Assembly (NCBI GenBank): GCA_016868175.1
Contig: VGHO01000003.1
Location: 1 to 55,646, forward strand
DNA from: Betaproteobacteria bacterium
GTDB lineage: Bacteria; Pseudomonadota; Gammaproteobacteria; Burkholderiales; Burkholderiaceae_E
Length of the DNA stretch: 55,646 bases
Reading direction: 5' to 3'
Shown here: positions 8,895 through 19,791 of the stretch, piece after piece
Layout of the letters: each line of letters begins with the position of its first letter
How positions within the stretch are numbered: position 1 is the stretch's first letter
The notes under the pieces: model-generated
The model's input: only the letters and a program-made list of their open reading frames with translations
Told to the model about the DNA's origin: nothing
The model's database searches: none
Made by a program: the position numbers and the translations under genes

Positions 8895-9420
8895 CGTAGT
8901 GGATCGGCGCAAGGTGATCCGGCTGCGCTGCCGCAAGGTCGTCGATGAACCAGCGGAGGGTCTTTTCCACGGTGCGGAACGCGATGTGGTCCCAAGGGAT
9001 GTCGGCAACCTGAAACAGCCGCGCTTCGAGGCTCTCTTCGCCCGGGTCGAGTTCCGGATGGAGCATTCTTGCGCGATAAAAGAGGTGCACCTGATTTACA
9101 TGTGGGACGTCGATCATGGCGTAGGGGCGAAGGAGTTCGATCGTAGCACCGGCCTCCTCGCGGGTCTCGCGTTCTGCGCCCTGGGCGGTGGTTTCGTCGT
9201 TTTCAAGAAAACCCGCGGGCAAGGTCCACAGACCGTAGCGCGGTTCGATCGCGCGTCGGCAAAGCAGGATCTCTTCGGCCCAGGTACTGACGGTGCCCAC
9301 GACCACGTTGGGGTTCTGGTAGTGGATCGCACCGCAATGCGCACAGCACCACCGCACACGGTTGTCACCAGGCGGGACAGCCTGGTGGACCTTGTTTCCG
9401 CATCCCGAGCAAAAGTTCAT
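8854..9420 (-). CDS. Nudix hydrolase with N-terminal zinc ribbon
   Basis: A 188-residue hydrolase of nucleoside diphosphates linked to another moiety. A zinc ribbon is formed by C4 and C7 (CSGCG) with C26 and C29 (CAHCG). The Nudix box starts at GFLENDE and continues through RETREEAGA, with the metal-binding REXXEE glutamates intact. Relatives are often annotated simply as Nudix proteins; a NADH pyrophosphatase role is possible from the zinc ribbon plus Nudix arrangement but is not proven. It is the first gene of the minus-strand group leading to aat and bpt, and its last 41 bases overlap aat. Confidence 0.85.
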   Translation of the reverse strand: MNFCSGCGNKVHQAVPPGDNRVRWCCAHCGAIHYQNPNVVVGTVSTWAEEILLCRRAIEPRYGLWTLPAGFLENDETTAQGAERETREEAGATIELLRPYAMIDVPHVNQVHLFYRARMLHPELDPGEESLEARLFQVADIPWDHIAFRTVEKTLRWFIDDLAAAQPDHLAPIHYDAITLGLRPRGTP

Positions 9421-9544
9421 CGATCAGAGGGTGGAGTCTTGGGCCGTTGATGCATCGCTGGGTGAACCGGGCAGGTCGCTCGCAGCTTCGCGGAACACTT
9501 CCCGACTGTGCTTCGGCCAGTTTATCCTGCCCGAGACCCTTCTG

Positions 9545-9551
9545 TTACACT
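9545..9551 (+). promoter_or_regulatory. possible -10 element of tRNA-fMet
   Basis: TTACACT, preceded by TG, lies 14 bases before the mature tRNA 5' end, a suitable distance for a short 5' leader. Similar TGTTACACT or TATACACT elements precede metG and rpsO. No convincing -35 box. Confidence 0.35.
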
Positions 9552-9564
9552 GGCCGCCAACTGA

Positions 9565-10101
<537 letters not shown>

Positions 10102-10692
10102 ATGAATACGATTGAGGCAACACGAATACTCGAGGCTGCTCTGCTCACTTCGCGCGAGCCCCTTAGCCTTGCACGACTGCGATCGCTCTACGACGACGCG
10201 GTTGGCAGCGACACGCTACGGCAGCTTCTCGAGGACTTGCGCCTCGCCTGGAGGGGGCGGAGTCTTGAGCTGGTTTGCCTCGCCGGCGGGTGGCGTTTTC
10301 AGAGTTCCCCGCAGCTCGCACCGTTCCTGCAGCGGCTCAACCCGGAGAAGCCGCCCAGGTATTCACGTGCAGTCATGGAAACACTTGCCATCATTGCCTA
10401 CAGACAACCGGTCACCCGCGGCGACATTGAGTCGATCCGCGGGGTTACGGTTTCAGCGCAGGTCCTGAGGACCCTCGAGGAGAGAGGCTGGATCGAGACC
10501 CTCGGACACAAGGAGGTGGTTGGCCGTCCGGCGCTCCTTGGAACGACCCGGCAGTTTCTCGACGATCTCGGTCTGCAATCGCTTGCGCAACTGCCAGCCC
10601 TCAACACCCCATCTGCCGACAGTTCCGCACGCCAGCAGCGGGATGAGCGCCTCACAGCCACGCTCGAAGCGCCAAAAGGAGCCATTGCATGA
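10102..10692 (+). CDS. scpB: segregation and condensation protein B
   Basis: A 196-residue ScpB, the winged-helix partner that with ScpA and SMC forms the bacterial condensin. The typical N-terminus [21 protein letters not shown], and the two winged-helix signatures [24 protein letters not shown] (split here by position 355-430 of the gene) and [22 protein letters not shown], are clear. The ATG at 10102 is chosen over an upstream in-frame GTG because the family begins there. It overlaps rluB by 4 bases (ATGA). ScpA is encoded separately at 26629-27582 on the other strand. Confidence 0.93.
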   Translation: MNTIEATRILEAALLTSREPLSLARLRSLYDDAVGSDTLRQLLEDLRLAWRGRSLELVCLAGGWRFQSSPQLAPFLQRLNPEKPPRYSRAVMETLAIIAYRQPVTRGDIESIRGVTVSAQVLRTLEERGWIETLGHKEVVGRPALLGTTRQFLDDLGLQSLAQLPALNTPSADSSARQQRDERLTATLEAPKGAIA

Positions 10693-12476
10693 GTCTTCCC
10701 CCCGACGATCCGACGCGGTCCTCGCGAAGCGGGCCCCCGGAGGCTTTGGCCCCTGGGGCCGGGTCGAGCGATCATCCAAAACGCCGGCGCGGTCCCTTCG
10801 GCCCACGTCCGCGCAAGAAGGGTCCGGGGTTCGCAGACGGCCAGCAGGCCCGCCACGACGGATCGACATCCGGCCAGGCTGACGGGCAGCCTCGGCCCCG
10901 GCCTGGTCCAGGCGGCGCGCCCGAGGGCGGAAACCGCCCGCAGGGCCGTGGCAAGCCGCCACGACGTGAGCGCCCGCCAGAGGCCGAGGCCGATCCGCTT
11001 CCGATTCGCACCCAGGCTGCAAGTATCGTCCCTCCTCTGCAGCCGAGGCACACAGCCGATCCCGAGGCCGCCGGGCTCAAGCTGCAAAAGGTCCTTGCCG
11101 ATGCCGGGATCGGATCGCGGCGCGATATGGAGGAATTGATCCTCGCGGGGCGGATTTCAGTCAACGGACTGCCCGCGCATATTGGGCAGCGTATAGGCCC
11201 GAACGATCAGGTGCGGATCAACGGGCGGACGCTTCCGCGCAAGGTGCAGCCAGCGCCGCCCCGTGTGTTGCTCTACCACAAGCCCTCGGGCGAGATCTGC
11301 AGCCGCGACGATCCGGAGCAGCGCCCCACGGTGTTTCATCGGCTGCCACGGCTCAAGGGTGCGCGCTGGGTGGCTGTGGGCAGGCTCGACTTCAACACGG
11401 AAGGGTTGCTGATCTTCACCACGTCCGGCGACATTGCCAACCGGCTGATGCATCCGCGCTACGGATGGGAGCGCGAGTACGCGGTACGTATTCTCGGGCG
11501 TATCGACGACAACACCCGTGCCCGACTGCTCGAAGGGGTGAGTCTCGACGACGGGCAGGCACGCTTCAACAGCCTCGAGGATGTGGGCGGCGATGGTGCC
11601 AACCACTGGTACCGCGTTACCCTGGCGGAGGGTCGCAACCGCGAGATCCGGCGACTTTTCGATGCAGTCAACCTCACGGTGAGCCGCCTCGCGCGCATCC
11701 GCTTCGGGCCGCTTGGATTGCCTGAGGGGCTTGTGAGGGCGCGGTACGTGGAGCTCGACGAGGCCGAGGTGCGAAGGCTGCAGGAGTTTCTGCGCAACGC
11801 CGAGGCACAGGGCACAGGCCCTGCTGGCGTTTCCCACCGCCAGCCATACCCGGGCAAGGCAGGCACGGACGCTTCCCCGGTGCGAGACACGATGACCCCC
11901 GTGCAGCCCAGCGCAGCAGTGGTTTCCCGACCCGATCAAGGCGCCGGCGCAGCGCACCGTATGGGCGGGCAGGGCGCAAGCCGGCTTGGGGTGCGGCACG
12001 ACGATGATCCGGAGCACGATACGGATGCGATCGACCCCGAGCTCGACGATGCGCCACCGCCCGGCTTTGATCCGGCAGCCTATCTGCCGCGCTATGCCGA
12101 CGATCCGGAGGAGGCCGACGAGCACCACGACGAGGAATGGCAACCGCGCAACGCCAACGCACATCTCGAAGGCATCACCCGGGGCCTGCGAAAGTCACTG
12201 CGCAGCCCGAGCGCGCTGCCTGCGGGTCTTCGACCGCCGGGCAAGCTGTCGGGCGAGCCAGCGGCCAGGAAGAAGCGTCGTCATGCGGGGGCGGTATTCA
12301 ATCTTGCTCCCGGGGTCTACCAGCCACCCCAGGGGGGTATGGGAGCGGGTGCCTTTCCACAGCGGGGGCCCAAGCCTGGTGGGGGGGCGGCCAGCCCTTC
12401 GAAGCAGGGCGCTTTTGGCCCGAAGCCCTCGCGGGGCAGAAAAAAAACGGGCCGTACAGCGCCCAAGCCGGGCTGA
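10689..12476 (+). CDS. rluB: 23S rRNA pseudouridine(2605) synthase RluB, long form
   Basis: A RsuA-family pseudouridine synthase modifying 23S rRNA helix 89. The S4 RNA-binding domain is at about residues 127-175 ([22 protein letters not shown]), and the catalytic motif GRLDFNTEG has its aspartate at about residue 234. The [14 protein letters not shown] helix follows. At 595 residues it is about twice the E. coli length: the core is flanked by roughly 125 residues of Pro/Gly/Arg-rich N-terminal tail and over 200 residues of C-terminal tail with acidic ([17 protein letters not shown]) and then basic ([11 protein letters not shown]) stretches. Translationally coupled to scpB. Confidence 0.93.
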   Translation: MSLPPDDPTRSSRSGPPEALAPGAGSSDHPKRRRGPFGPRPRKKGPGFADGQQARHDGSTSGQADGQPRPRPGPGGAPEGGNRPQGRGKPPRRERPPEAEADPLPIRTQAASIVPPLQPRHTADPEAAGLKLQKVLADAGIGSRRDMEELILAGRISVNGLPAHIGQRIGPNDQVRINGRTLPRKVQPAPPRVLLYHKPSGEICSRDDPEQRPTVFHRLPRLKGARWVAVGRLDFNTEGLLIFTTSGDIANRLMHPRYGWEREYAVRILGRIDDNTRARLLEGVSLDDGQARFNSLEDVGGDGANHWYRVTLAEGRNREIRRLFDAVNLTVSRLARIRFGPLGLPEGLVRARYVELDEAEVRRLQEFLRNAEAQGTGPAGVSHRQPYPGKAGTDASPVRDTMTPVQPSAAVVSRPDQGAGAAHRMGGQGASRLGVRHDDDPEHDTDAIDPELDDAPPPGFDPAAYLPRYADDPEEADEHHDEEWQPRNANAHLEGITRGLRKSLRSPSALPAGLRPPGKLSGEPAARKKRRHAGAVFNLAPGVYQPPQGGMGAGAFPQRGPKPGGGAASPSKQGAFGPKPSRGRKKTGRTAPKPG

Positions 12477-12482
12477 GGAAGC

Positions 12483-12488
12483 TATACT
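12483..12488 (+). promoter_or_regulatory. possible -10 element of the rimP-nusA-infB operon
   Basis: TATACT directly after the rluB stop, within the only non-coding gap before rimP. No recognisable -35 box at the right distance. Transcription from here would give a leader of about 100 bases ending in the hairpin at 12559-12583. Confidence 0.35.
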
Positions 12489-12558
12489 CGAATGCTGTCG
12501 GGACTGGGCAATGCGCGCGTGACTTCCCCACGTCCAACCCCACCACATCGACAACGAC

Positions 12559-12583
12559 GGGCTGGATTCAGCCCTTTTTTTTT
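12559..12583 (+). terminator. intrinsic terminator or attenuator before rimP
   Basis: GGGCTG-GATT-CAGCCC followed by nine T residues, a textbook rho-independent terminator. It lies 83 bases after rluB and 17 bases before the rimP start. Since rimP and nusA are downstream, and NusA modulates termination, it may work as a leader attenuator rather than a simple end of rluB transcription. Confidence 0.8.
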
Positions 12584-12600
12584 GCAGGACTCTCGTTCAG

Positions 12601-13356
12601 TTGGCGAAGCAACCAAGGCCCCTGCGCAGTATCGCTTCAGCGCAGCCCGCGCGGCTGTCGCTGGTGGTGTTGCGTCGGCTCGCGGAGGAAGCCTTGTTGC
12701 CCTGGGGCTACGAACTCGTCGACCTCGAGGTTGCTGCAGGCCTGATCCGTATTTTCATCGACTGGCCCGCAGACCTGAGGAGAAGTATCACGATCGATGA
12801 TTGCGAGAATGTGTCGCGGCAGCTTGGACAGCTGCTCATGGTTGCGGATCTCGATTACCGTCGCCTCGAGGTTTCCTCGCCTGGACTGGATCGGCCGTTG
12901 AAGAGCCTGCGCGACTTCGAGCGTTTTCAGGGTTGTCAGGTGCGCGTACGCCTGCGCGAGCTTCTGAAGGGGCGACGTCAGTGGGAGGGCACGCTCGTCC
13001 CGGTCAGCTCGCTCGGCGCGGAATTCGTGGCGTCGATGCCAGACGCGCAGAGGCCTCAGGATTCGGAAAGCCCTGAGCCCGGGAACGAAAGCAAGCGTTG
13101 GGCCCTGGTGCTCAACGCCGGTTCCCCCCCGGCGCATAAACCTGCCCACGCAGGTGCGCGCCCGGGCAAGACCCCCGGGCGTAAGGGCGAAACCCCCGGG
13201 CGCAAGGGCGAAACCCCTGGGCGCAAGGGCAAGGCTCCCGGGGTAGCGGGACTGGAGGCGCCCGCCGACCCCGCCGAAGCGGTGATGCCGATGGCCTTGT
13301 GTTTCCGACTCGACGAGTTGGAGAGTGCGCGGCTTGTGCCGCAACTGGAATTCTGA
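12601..13356 (+). CDS. rimP: ribosome maturation factor RimP with C-terminal insertion
   Basis: RimP helps assemble the 30S subunit. The N-terminal domain (LLPWGYELVDLEV, IRIFIDWP, ITIDDCENVSRQLG) and LEVSSPGLDRPL are highly characteristic. The frame starts at TTG 12601, with AGGA 11 bases before; GTGs at 12664 and 12667 are alternatives. The protein is 251 residues, about 100 more than usual. The extra part is a low-complexity insertion inside the C-terminal SH3-like domain, including three GRKGETP-type repeats, after which the final strand MALCFRLDELESARLVPQLEF resumes. First gene of the nusA-infB operon. Confidence 0.9.
   Translation: MAKQPRPLRSIASAQPARLSLVVLRRLAEEALLPWGYELVDLEVAAGLIRIFIDWPADLRRSITIDDCENVSRQLGQLLMVADLDYRRLEVSSPGLDRPLKSLRDFERFQGCQVRVRLRELLKGRRQWEGTLVPVSSLGAEFVASMPDAQRPQDSESPEPGNESKRWALVLNAGSPPAHKPAHAGARPGKTPGRKGETPGRKGETPGRKGKAPGVAGLEAPADPAEAVMPMALCFRLDELESARLVPQLEF
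13177..13239 (+). repeat. 21-bp in-frame tandem repeat in rimP
   Basis: Three units starting at 13177, 13198 and 13219 encode GRKGETP, GRKGETP and GRKGKAP. The units keep the reading frame. Confidence 0.88.
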
Positions 13357-13501
13357 ACGCTGCAGCCCGTTTCGCAGCAGGCACGCGCACACCCCACCTG
13401 CTGCGTGCCGTGACCCCGGTTGGACGTCCTGCGAGGGTTTGCAAGGGTGGGTTTGACGATGGTGCACAGCGCTGTGCGCCCCGAGATCGGGAGAGATGAG
13501 C

Positions 13502-14986
13502 ATGAGTCGGGAGGTCTTGCTGTTGGTGGATGCGTTGGCCCGCGAAAAGAACGTGCCGCGCGAGACCGTCTTTGTGGCGCTCGAACTGGCGCTTGCCTCG
13601 GCAACGAAGAGGCTCTTCAAGGACGAGGTTGACGTGAGGGTGCAGATCAACCGGGCCAACGGTGATTACGAGGCCTTCCGCCGCTGGCTGGTTGTGGCCG
13701 ATGGTGAACTCGAGGACCACGACCTGCAGATCATCCTGTCGGAGGCGCGCAAGCAGGTGAGCGATGTGGAACTTGGCGACTACATCGAAGAGGGCCTCGA
13801 GGCGATCGACCTCGGGCGGATCGGAGCGCAGGCTGCCAAGCAGGTGATCCTGCAGAGGATCCGGGATGCCGAGCGCGAACAGATCATCAGCGACTATCTC
13901 GCGCGCAACGATCCCATCGTGTCAGGAACCGTGAAACGTGTGGATCGCGAAGGCGCCGTGATCGAGTCGGGGAAACTCGAGGCGCGGCTGCACCGCGACC
14001 AGATGATCCCGAAGGAGAATCTGCGCACCGGCGACCGGGTGAGGGCTGCAATCCTGCGCGTCAACCGCGAGGGCCGGGGTCCGCAACTCCTTCTCTCGAG
14101 GACTTCGCCGGAGTTCATCAAGTACCTCTTCTCCAACGAAGTCCCCGAAATCGAGCAGGGGCTGCTCGAAATCAAGGCCGCCGCCCGCGACCCCGGTGTG
14201 CGGGCCAAGATCGGTGTGCTGAGCCACGACCGACGGGTGGATCCTATCGGCACCTGCGTAGGCGTGCGCGGGTCGAGGGTACAGGCGGTAACCCAGGAAC
14301 TCGCCGGCGAGCGGGTGGATATCGTGCTCTGGTCCGACGATCCGGCGCAGTTCGTGATCGGGGCCTTGGCCCCGGCCAACATCTCGTCGATTGTGGTCGA
14401 CGAGGAGTCGCACTCGATGGATGTGGTGGTCGACGAGGACAACCTCGCGCTGGCAATCGGCACCGGGGGCCGCAATGTGAGGCTCGCCTCTGAACTCACC
14501 GGCTGGACGATCAACATCATGACGGCAGCGGAGTCGGCTCAGAAGTCCGAGACCGAGCGGACCCAGGTACGCAAGGCGTTGATGGGCAAGCTCGATGTGG
14601 ATGAGGAGGTGGCCGACATCCTCATCGACGAGGGCTTCACTAGCGTGGAAGAGGTGGCCTACGTGCCCATCAACGAGATGCTCGAGATTGATGCCTTCGA
14701 CGAGGACACGGTCAACGAGTTGCGAACCCGTGCGCGCAATGTGCTTTTGACCGAGGCGATCGTGAAGGAAGAGAAGATCGATCGCAGCAGCGAGGATCTG
14801 CTTGGGCTCGAGGGGATGGACCGCGATCTGGCCGCAAAGCTCGCCGACGCCGGGATCCACACCCGCGACGAGCTTGCCGAACTGGCGGTCGATGAGCTGC
14901 AGGAGGCAAGCGGGATCGAAGAGGCGCGGGCGCGGGACCTGATCATGAAGGCGCGTGCCCACTGGTTCGCCGACGAGGCGCAATGA
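13502..14986 (+). CDS. nusA: transcription termination/antitermination protein NusA
   Basis: A 494-residue NusA, which binds RNA polymerase and nascent RNA to control pausing, termination and antitermination. Domains in order: N-terminal RNAP-binding domain ([18 protein letters not shown]), S1 domain at about 135-200 ([18 protein letters not shown]), two KH domains at about 200-345 ([34 protein letters not shown]), then two C-terminal acidic helical repeats as in E. coli. An ATG 6 bases earlier (13496) would add MS; 13502 was preferred because GGGAGAG is better spaced and the family begins MSREVL. The gap from rimP is 145 bases. Confidence 0.95.
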   Translation: MSREVLLLVDALAREKNVPRETVFVALELALASATKRLFKDEVDVRVQINRANGDYEAFRRWLVVADGELEDHDLQIILSEARKQVSDVELGDYIEEGLEAIDLGRIGAQAAKQVILQRIRDAEREQIISDYLARNDPIVSGTVKRVDREGAVIESGKLEARLHRDQMIPKENLRTGDRVRAAILRVNREGRGPQLLLSRTSPEFIKYLFSNEVPEIEQGLLEIKAAARDPGVRAKIGVLSHDRRVDPIGTCVGVRGSRVQAVTQELAGERVDIVLWSDDPAQFVIGALAPANISSIVVDEESHSMDVVVDEDNLALAIGTGGRNVRLASELTGWTINIMTAAESAQKSETERTQVRKALMGKLDVDEEVADILIDEGFTSVEEVAYVPINEMLEIDAFDEDTVNELRTRARNVLLTEAIVKEEKIDRSSEDLLGLEGMDRDLAAKLADAGIHTRDELAELAVDELQEASGIEEARARDLIMKARAHWFADEAQ

Positions 14987-15071
14987 GGGCGGGGTCGCTG
15001 CGGGTAGTTGCCGAAATGTATCCAAGGATCAAACTTGCCGGTCTTCCGGTTCCCATTTTCAGGAAGTCCCT

Positions 15072-18000
15072 ATGTCCGTGAACAACGTCGCCAATTTCGC
15101 AGCCGAGCTGAAGATGCCTGCCGACGTGTTGCTGCAGCAGCTTCAGGCCGCCGGGGTCGCCAAGCTGTCGGCCTTTGACCCCCTGTCGGAAACCGACAAG
15201 GAGCAGTTGCTAAGTTCCCTGCGCAGGGCGCACGGCTCGGAGGACGTGGTCAAGCGCAAGATCACACTCACGCGCAAGCAGACGAGCGAGATCAAGCAGG
15301 CCGACGCCACGGGCAAGGCGAGGACCATCCAGGTCGAGGTCCGCAAGAAGCGGGTTTTCGTGAAGCGCGATGCCCCGGAGCCCACGCTGGCCGACCCGAT
15401 TGCGCAGCCAGAATTGCTTTCGCCCGAGGAATTGGCGGCCCGGGCCGAAGAGGAGCGGCATCAGCATGAGTTGCTCGAGCGTCAGGCGGCTGAGTTGCGC
15501 GAAAAGCAGGAACGCCTCGAACGCGAGCGCGAACGCGAGGCGCAGGCCGCCGCCGAGGCGGCCGCCCGCGAGGAGGACGCCCGTCGCGAACGTGAGCGGC
15601 TGGCAACGCTCGAGTTTGCGCAGCACGAGGATCTGAAGGCTCGCGCACAGGCGGAGACCGCGGCTGCGCTCGAGGAGGCTCGGCGCGCCAAGGAGGCCGC
15701 CGAGGCGCAGGCCCGGGCGCGACGCGCGGTGGAAAGCGAGGTTGCCGAGATCAACCGACTGATGAGCCTCCAGCGCAAGCCTGCTGCCAGGCTCGCCCAG
15801 GCCGCAGCGGCGCAGCCGGCCAGCCCCGCAGCGGAGGCTGGCGCCACGCCTGCAGCGCTCGCCGCATCAGGCCCTGGCACCGCAACAGCCGGCGTTGGGG
15901 CTGCCGGCCAGGCAAGTGGATCGGTGGCCGTGGTGGTACCGGGCGCCGCTGCGCCCGCCGGCCCCGGACAGGTATCTGGCGTGGCGCTTCGGGCCACACC
16001 TGGATCTGCGCCCGTTACGGTGCCCGGGGCCGCGTCCGGCGCTGCTCCCGGCGTCACGCCTGGTGCCTCACCCGGCGTCACGCCTGGTGCCTCACCCGGC
16101 GCCGCACCTGGTTCGCTTGCGCGGCACGGCGGGCCCGCGGCGAAATCGTCCGACCCATCGCGCAAGGAGGCAACCACCGGCACTCTGCACAAGCCCACGG
16201 CGGCCAAGGCAGCCGACGGCAAGCCGGGGACTGCGCCGGCCAAACCCAAGGAGAAGGATGCCAAGGACTCCCAGGGCCGCAAGCATCTCAAGTCGGAGAA
16301 GCTCTCCTCGAGTTGGGCCGACGAGGCTTCCAAGCGACGCGCGCTCAAGACCCGCGGCGATACCTCGATGGGCACCAGCGCCTGGCGGGCCTCGCGGGCC
16401 GGTGGGCGGCGTCCTCACAGCGAGCGCCACGACCAGCCGCAAGGTGTTGCCGAATTCGTGGCGCGCGACATTCATGTTCCCGAAACGATCACGGTGGCCG
16501 ACCTTGCACACAAGATGTCGGTCAAGGCCTCCGAGGTCATCAAGCACCTGATGAAGCTCGGCCAGATGGTCACGATCAACCAGGTGCTCGACCAGGAAAC
16601 CGCCATGATTGTCGTGGAGGAACTTGGCCACAAGGCCCTCGCTGCCAAGCTCGACGATCCGGAGGCGATGCTCGACCTGGTCCCCGACCACGACGCGGAA
16701 CTCACCAGCCGACCCCCGGTGGTGACGGTGATGGGCCATGTGGACCACGGCAAGACCTCGCTCCTCGATTACATCCGCCGCACCAAGGTTGCCGCGGGGG
16801 AGGCGGGCGGGATCACCCAGCACATCGGTGCCTACCACGTGCGCACCCACCGCGGTGTGGTCACGTTCCTCGACACGCCGGGCCACGAGGCCTTCACCGC
16901 AATGCGCGCACGGGGCGCAAAGGCCACCGACATCGTGATTCTCGTGGTTGCCGCCGACGACGGCGTGATGCCGCAGACGGTGGAGGCCATTGCCCACGCC
17001 AAGGCTGCAGGCGTACCGCTGGTGGTGGCCATGAACAAGATCGACAAGGCCGAGGCCAATCCCGAGCGTGTGAAGCAGGAACTCGTGGTCCACGAGGTGG
17101 TTCCCGAGGAGTTCGGCGGCGAATCGCCCTTCGTGGGAGTTTCGGCGCGCACCGGGGCGGGAATCGACGAGTTGCTCGAAAATGTACTCTTGCAGGCCGA
17201 GGTGCTCGAACTCAGGGCACCGCGCGATGCTCCGGCCAAGGGGCTGGTGATCGAGGCACGCCTCGATCGCGGACGCGGACCTGTGGCCACCGTGCTGGTG
17301 CAAAGCGGCACGCTCCACAAGGGTGACGTGGTGCTCGCGGGCAGTTCCTGGGGCCGGGTCCGGGCCATGCTCGATGAGAGCGGCAAGCCGGTCGACGAGG
17401 CCGGTCCGTCGATTCCGGTGGAAATCCAGGGCCTGCAGGAGGTGCCGAGCGCCGGTGAAGAGGTCCTGTCGCTGGCCGACGAACGCAAGGCACGCGAAAT
17501 CGCGCTCTTCAGACAGGGCAAGTTCCGTGATGTGAAGCTCGCCCGGCAGCAGGCTGCGAAGCTGGAGAACATTTTCGAGACCATGACCGAGGGGCAGGCC
17601 AAGAGCCTCACGCTCATCATCAAGTCCGATGTGCAGGGTTCTCAGGAGGCCCTGGTGCATGCGATGCAAAAGCTGAGCACCGATGAAATCAAGGTGCAGG
17701 TGGTCCATGCGCAGGTTGGCGGCATCACCGAGAGCGACATCAACCTGGCGGTCGCATCGAACGCAGTGGTGATCGGCTTCAATGTTCGTGCCGACCAGCA
17801 GGCCAAGCGGGTGGCCGAGGGCAACGGCGTGGACATTCGCTACTACAACATCATCTACGATGCGGTGGACGAGATCAAGGCGGCGATGGCCGGCCTGCTG
17901 TCGCCGGATCGCAAAGAGGAGATCATCGGCCTGGTGGAGATCCGCCAGGTCTTCCGGGTGTCGAAGGTGGGTAACGTGGCCGGTTGCATGGTACTCGAGG

Positions 18001-18212
18001 GGCTTGTGCGCCGCGGTGCCAGGGTGCGCCTGCTTCGCGACTCGGTGGTGCTCTTCACCGGCGAACTCGACAGCCTCAAGCGCTTCAAGGACGATGTGCG
18101 TGAGGTGAAGGAAGGTTTCGAGTGCGGCCTTTCGGTCAGGAACTACGACGACATCAAGGAAGGCGACCAGATCGAGGTCTTCGAGATCAGGGAAGTGGCG
18201 CGCACGCTCTGA
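15072..18212 (+). CDS. infB: translation initiation factor IF-2
   Basis: The GTPase that places initiator tRNA on the 30S subunit; 1046 residues, longer than E. coli IF2 (890). The N-terminal IF2-N subdomain ([21 protein letters not shown]) is followed by a charged coiled coil (about residues 120-240), an Ala/Pro/Gly linker with repeats (about 240-360), a second IF2-N module, and the G domain with GHVDHGKT at 555-562, DTPGHEAF at 601 and NKID at 655. Domains II, III and IV follow to the C-terminus. The start ATG follows AGGAAG. The frame open to 14955 is only overlap with nusA. Confidence 0.96.
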   Translation: MSVNNVANFAAELKMPADVLLQQLQAAGVAKLSAFDPLSETDKEQLLSSLRRAHGSEDVVKRKITLTRKQTSEIKQADATGKARTIQVEVRKKRVFVKRDAPEPTLADPIAQPELLSPEELAARAEEERHQHELLERQAAELREKQERLEREREREAQAAAEAAAREEDARRERERLATLEFAQHEDLKARAQAETAAALEEARRAKEAAEAQARARRAVESEVAEINRLMSLQRKPAARLAQAAAAQPASPAAEAGATPAALAASGPGTATAGVGAAGQASGSVAVVVPGAAAPAGPGQVSGVALRATPGSAPVTVPGAASGAAPGVTPGASPGVTPGASPGAAPGSLARHGGPAAKSSDPSRKEATTGTLHKPTAAKAADGKPGTAPAKPKEKDAKDSQGRKHLKSEKLSSSWADEASKRRALKTRGDTSMGTSAWRASRAGGRRPHSERHDQPQGVAEFVARDIHVPETITVADLAHKMSVKASEVIKHLMKLGQMVTINQVLDQETAMIVVEELGHKALAAKLDDPEAMLDLVPDHDAELTSRPPVVTVMGHVDHGKTSLLDYIRRTKVAAGEAGGITQHIGAYHVRTHRGVVTFLDTPGHEAFTAMRARGAKATDIVILVVAADDGVMPQTVEAIAHAKAAGVPLVVAMNKIDKAEANPERVKQELVVHEVVPEEFGGESPFVGVSARTGAGIDELLENVLLQAEVLELRAPRDAPAKGLVIEARLDRGRGPVATVLVQSGTLHKGDVVLAGSSWGRVRAMLDESGKPVDEAGPSIPVEIQGLQEVPSAGEEVLSLADERKAREIALFRQGKFRDVKLARQQAAKLENIFETMTEGQAKSLTLIIKSDVQGSQEALVHAMQKLSTDEIKVQVVHAQVGGITESDINLAVASNAVVIGFNVRADQQAKRVAEGNGVDIRYYNIIYDAVDEIKAAMAGLLSPDRKEEIIGLVEIRQVFRVSKVGNVAGCMVLEGLVRRGARVRLLRDSVVLFTGELDSLKRFKDDVREVKEGFECGLSVRNYDDIKEGDQIEVFEIREVARTL
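16050..16097 (+). repeat. 24-bp in-frame tandem duplication in infB linker
   Basis: Two exact 24-base units encode GVTPGASP twice, flanked by decayed relatives (GAAPG). The array sits in the flexible linker before the G domain. Confidence 0.85.
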
Positions 18213-18220
18213 TACCCACC

Positions 18221-18676
18221 GTGCGACGTCGATCGGTTTCGTCGGCCTCGGTGCCGCGGCAGGCGCGCCTCGCCGAGCAGATCCAGCAGGAGCTCGCGCT
18301 GCTTTTGCAGCGCGAAATCAAGGATCCACGCATCGGATTGCTCACCCTCACGGGCGTTGAACTCTCCGCCGACTACGCGCATGCGGGCGTGTACTTCACC
18401 GTGCTTCCCGATGACGCGGCGCAACGCGAGCGGTGCGCCGCGGGTCTGCATTCGGCAGCGGGCTTTCTGCGCAACGAACTTGGTCGCAGGATACGGATGC
18501 ACACGGTGCCGGAGCTGCGCTTTCACTACGATTCTTCCACCCGCCACGGCATGGCCATGTCGCAGTTGATCGATCAGGCGCTTGCCCGGGAGTCGGCCGT
18601 CGAGGACGGCGCGGTTGTCGACTCAACCGCAACGCGGCCGGGGCAGCCTGCTGCGGCCAGGCAGAAGGCGCAGTGA
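18221..18676 (+). CDS. rbfA: ribosome-binding factor A
   Basis: A 151-residue KH-type protein that assists 16S rRNA 5'-end maturation. ARLAEQIQQELALLLQREIKDPRIGLLTLTGVELSADYAHAGVYF (two adjoining conserved blocks) and the VPELRFHYDSS motif are characteristic. The best start is the GTG at 18221, 8 bases after infB; there is no ATG before the conserved region and no strong ribosome binding site, so coupling to infB is likely. A tail of about 30 residues beyond the usual end is unconserved. Confidence 0.9.
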   Translation: MRRRSVSSASVPRQARLAEQIQQELALLLQREIKDPRIGLLTLTGVELSADYAHAGVYFTVLPDDAAQRERCAAGLHSAAGFLRNELGRRIRMHTVPELRFHYDSSTRHGMAMSQLIDQALARESAVEDGAVVDSTATRPGQPAAARQKAQ

Positions 18677-18720
18677 GCCATGCGGTCCGGGAAGGCTGGG
18701 TGGGCAGTGGAAGGGGCGTC

Positions 18721-19722
18721 ATGAGCGGTGCCGTTTCGTCGCTCGTAAAGGCTGAGGCCGCGCGCCGCCCGGTGCGCCAGCGCATCAACGGCCTGCTGCT
18801 GCTCGACAAGGCGTTGGGCGTCTCGTCCAACCATGCCCTGCAGCAGGTCAAGCGCCTGTACTGCGCAGCAAAGGCGGGGCATGGTGGCACGCTCGACCCG
18901 CTTGCGAGCGGGCTGTTGCCGGTCGCCTTTGGGGAGGCCACCAAGTTCCTGCATGCGCTGCTCGATGCCGACAAGTGCTACACAGCCAGGATCGTGCTCG
19001 GACGCAGCAGTTCAACCGGCGACGCCGAGGGGCAGCTGAGCCAATGGATCGATCCGCGGCCGATGCGCGGCGCGGTCGAGCAGGCGCTCGACCGTCTTCG
19101 AACATCAACGCAGCAGATACCACCCATGTACTCCGCGCTCAAGCGCGAGGGCGTTGCGCTTTACCGGCTCGCCCGGCAGGGTCTGGAGGTCGACCGGCCC
19201 GCGCGCAATGTACGTATTCATCGGCTTGACATGCTCGATATGGTCGAATGCGAGCTGGCGGGTCTCCCGATGCTTCAACTGCGTGTTTTCGTGCATTGCA
19301 GCAAAGGGACCTATGTGCGCGTGCTCGCCGAGGATCTCGGCGCCATGCTCGGCTGCGGGGCGCATCTGACGGATTTGCGCCGCACCCGGATCGGCCAACT
19401 CACTCCGGACCGCATGCTTGGTTTGCAGGAGCTGCAGTCACTCGATCCAGCCCGGCGGCGCGAGGTTCTGCTGCCGGTCGACCACCTCATCCACCACCTT
19501 CCGCGGGTGGATCTCGGCGCAGAGCTGGCCGAGCGTTTCAATCGCGGTCAGCGCCTGCGACTGCCTGCCTCGGCAGTCGTGGAGGCTTCCGGCGAAGTCT
19601 CCCAGGTGCGCGTCTACGGGGCGAGGTCGCATCTGCTGGGGACCGGAGTGCTCGATGCCACGGGCAGGCTTGCACCCCAGCGGCTGGTCTCAAGCGACGT
19701 GCCGCAGTCCAGTTCGGCCTGA
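18721..19722 (+). CDS. truB: tRNA pseudouridine(55) synthase
   Basis: TruB makes pseudouridine 55 in the T loop of most tRNAs. The 333-residue protein has INGLLLLDKALGVSSN, the catalytic motif HGGTLDPLASG with the nucleophilic Asp at residue 59, and the downstream motifs QIPPMYSALKREG and CSKGTYVRVLAEDLG. The ATG at 18721 follows GGAAGGGG; a GTG at 18673 that overlaps the rbfA stop (GTGA) is an alternative start adding 16 residues. Lies in the usual rbfA-truB order. Confidence 0.94.
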   Translation: MSGAVSSLVKAEAARRPVRQRINGLLLLDKALGVSSNHALQQVKRLYCAAKAGHGGTLDPLASGLLPVAFGEATKFLHALLDADKCYTARIVLGRSSSTGDAEGQLSQWIDPRPMRGAVEQALDRLRTSTQQIPPMYSALKREGVALYRLARQGLEVDRPARNVRIHRLDMLDMVECELAGLPMLQLRVFVHCSKGTYVRVLAEDLGAMLGCGAHLTDLRRTRIGQLTPDRMLGLQELQSLDPARRREVLLPVDHLIHHLPRVDLGAELAERFNRGQRLRLPASAVVEASGEVSQVRVYGARSHLLGTGVLDATGRLAPQRLVSSDVPQSSSA

Positions 19723-19791
19723 GGCTCTTTTTCCGGCGACGGCAGCCCTTGTGGCGGGCCGCGACTGCCTCGTTCATCGGGAGTGCTCAAC

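Noticed and set aside
12492-12800. Small plus-strand frame in the rimP leader as a leader peptide
   Set aside because: Crosses the terminator and continues into rimP in another frame; no ribosome binding site or conserved composition.
16092-17708. 538-codon minus-strand open frame opposite infB
   Set aside because: Shadow of the IF2 G domain region with no family similarity.
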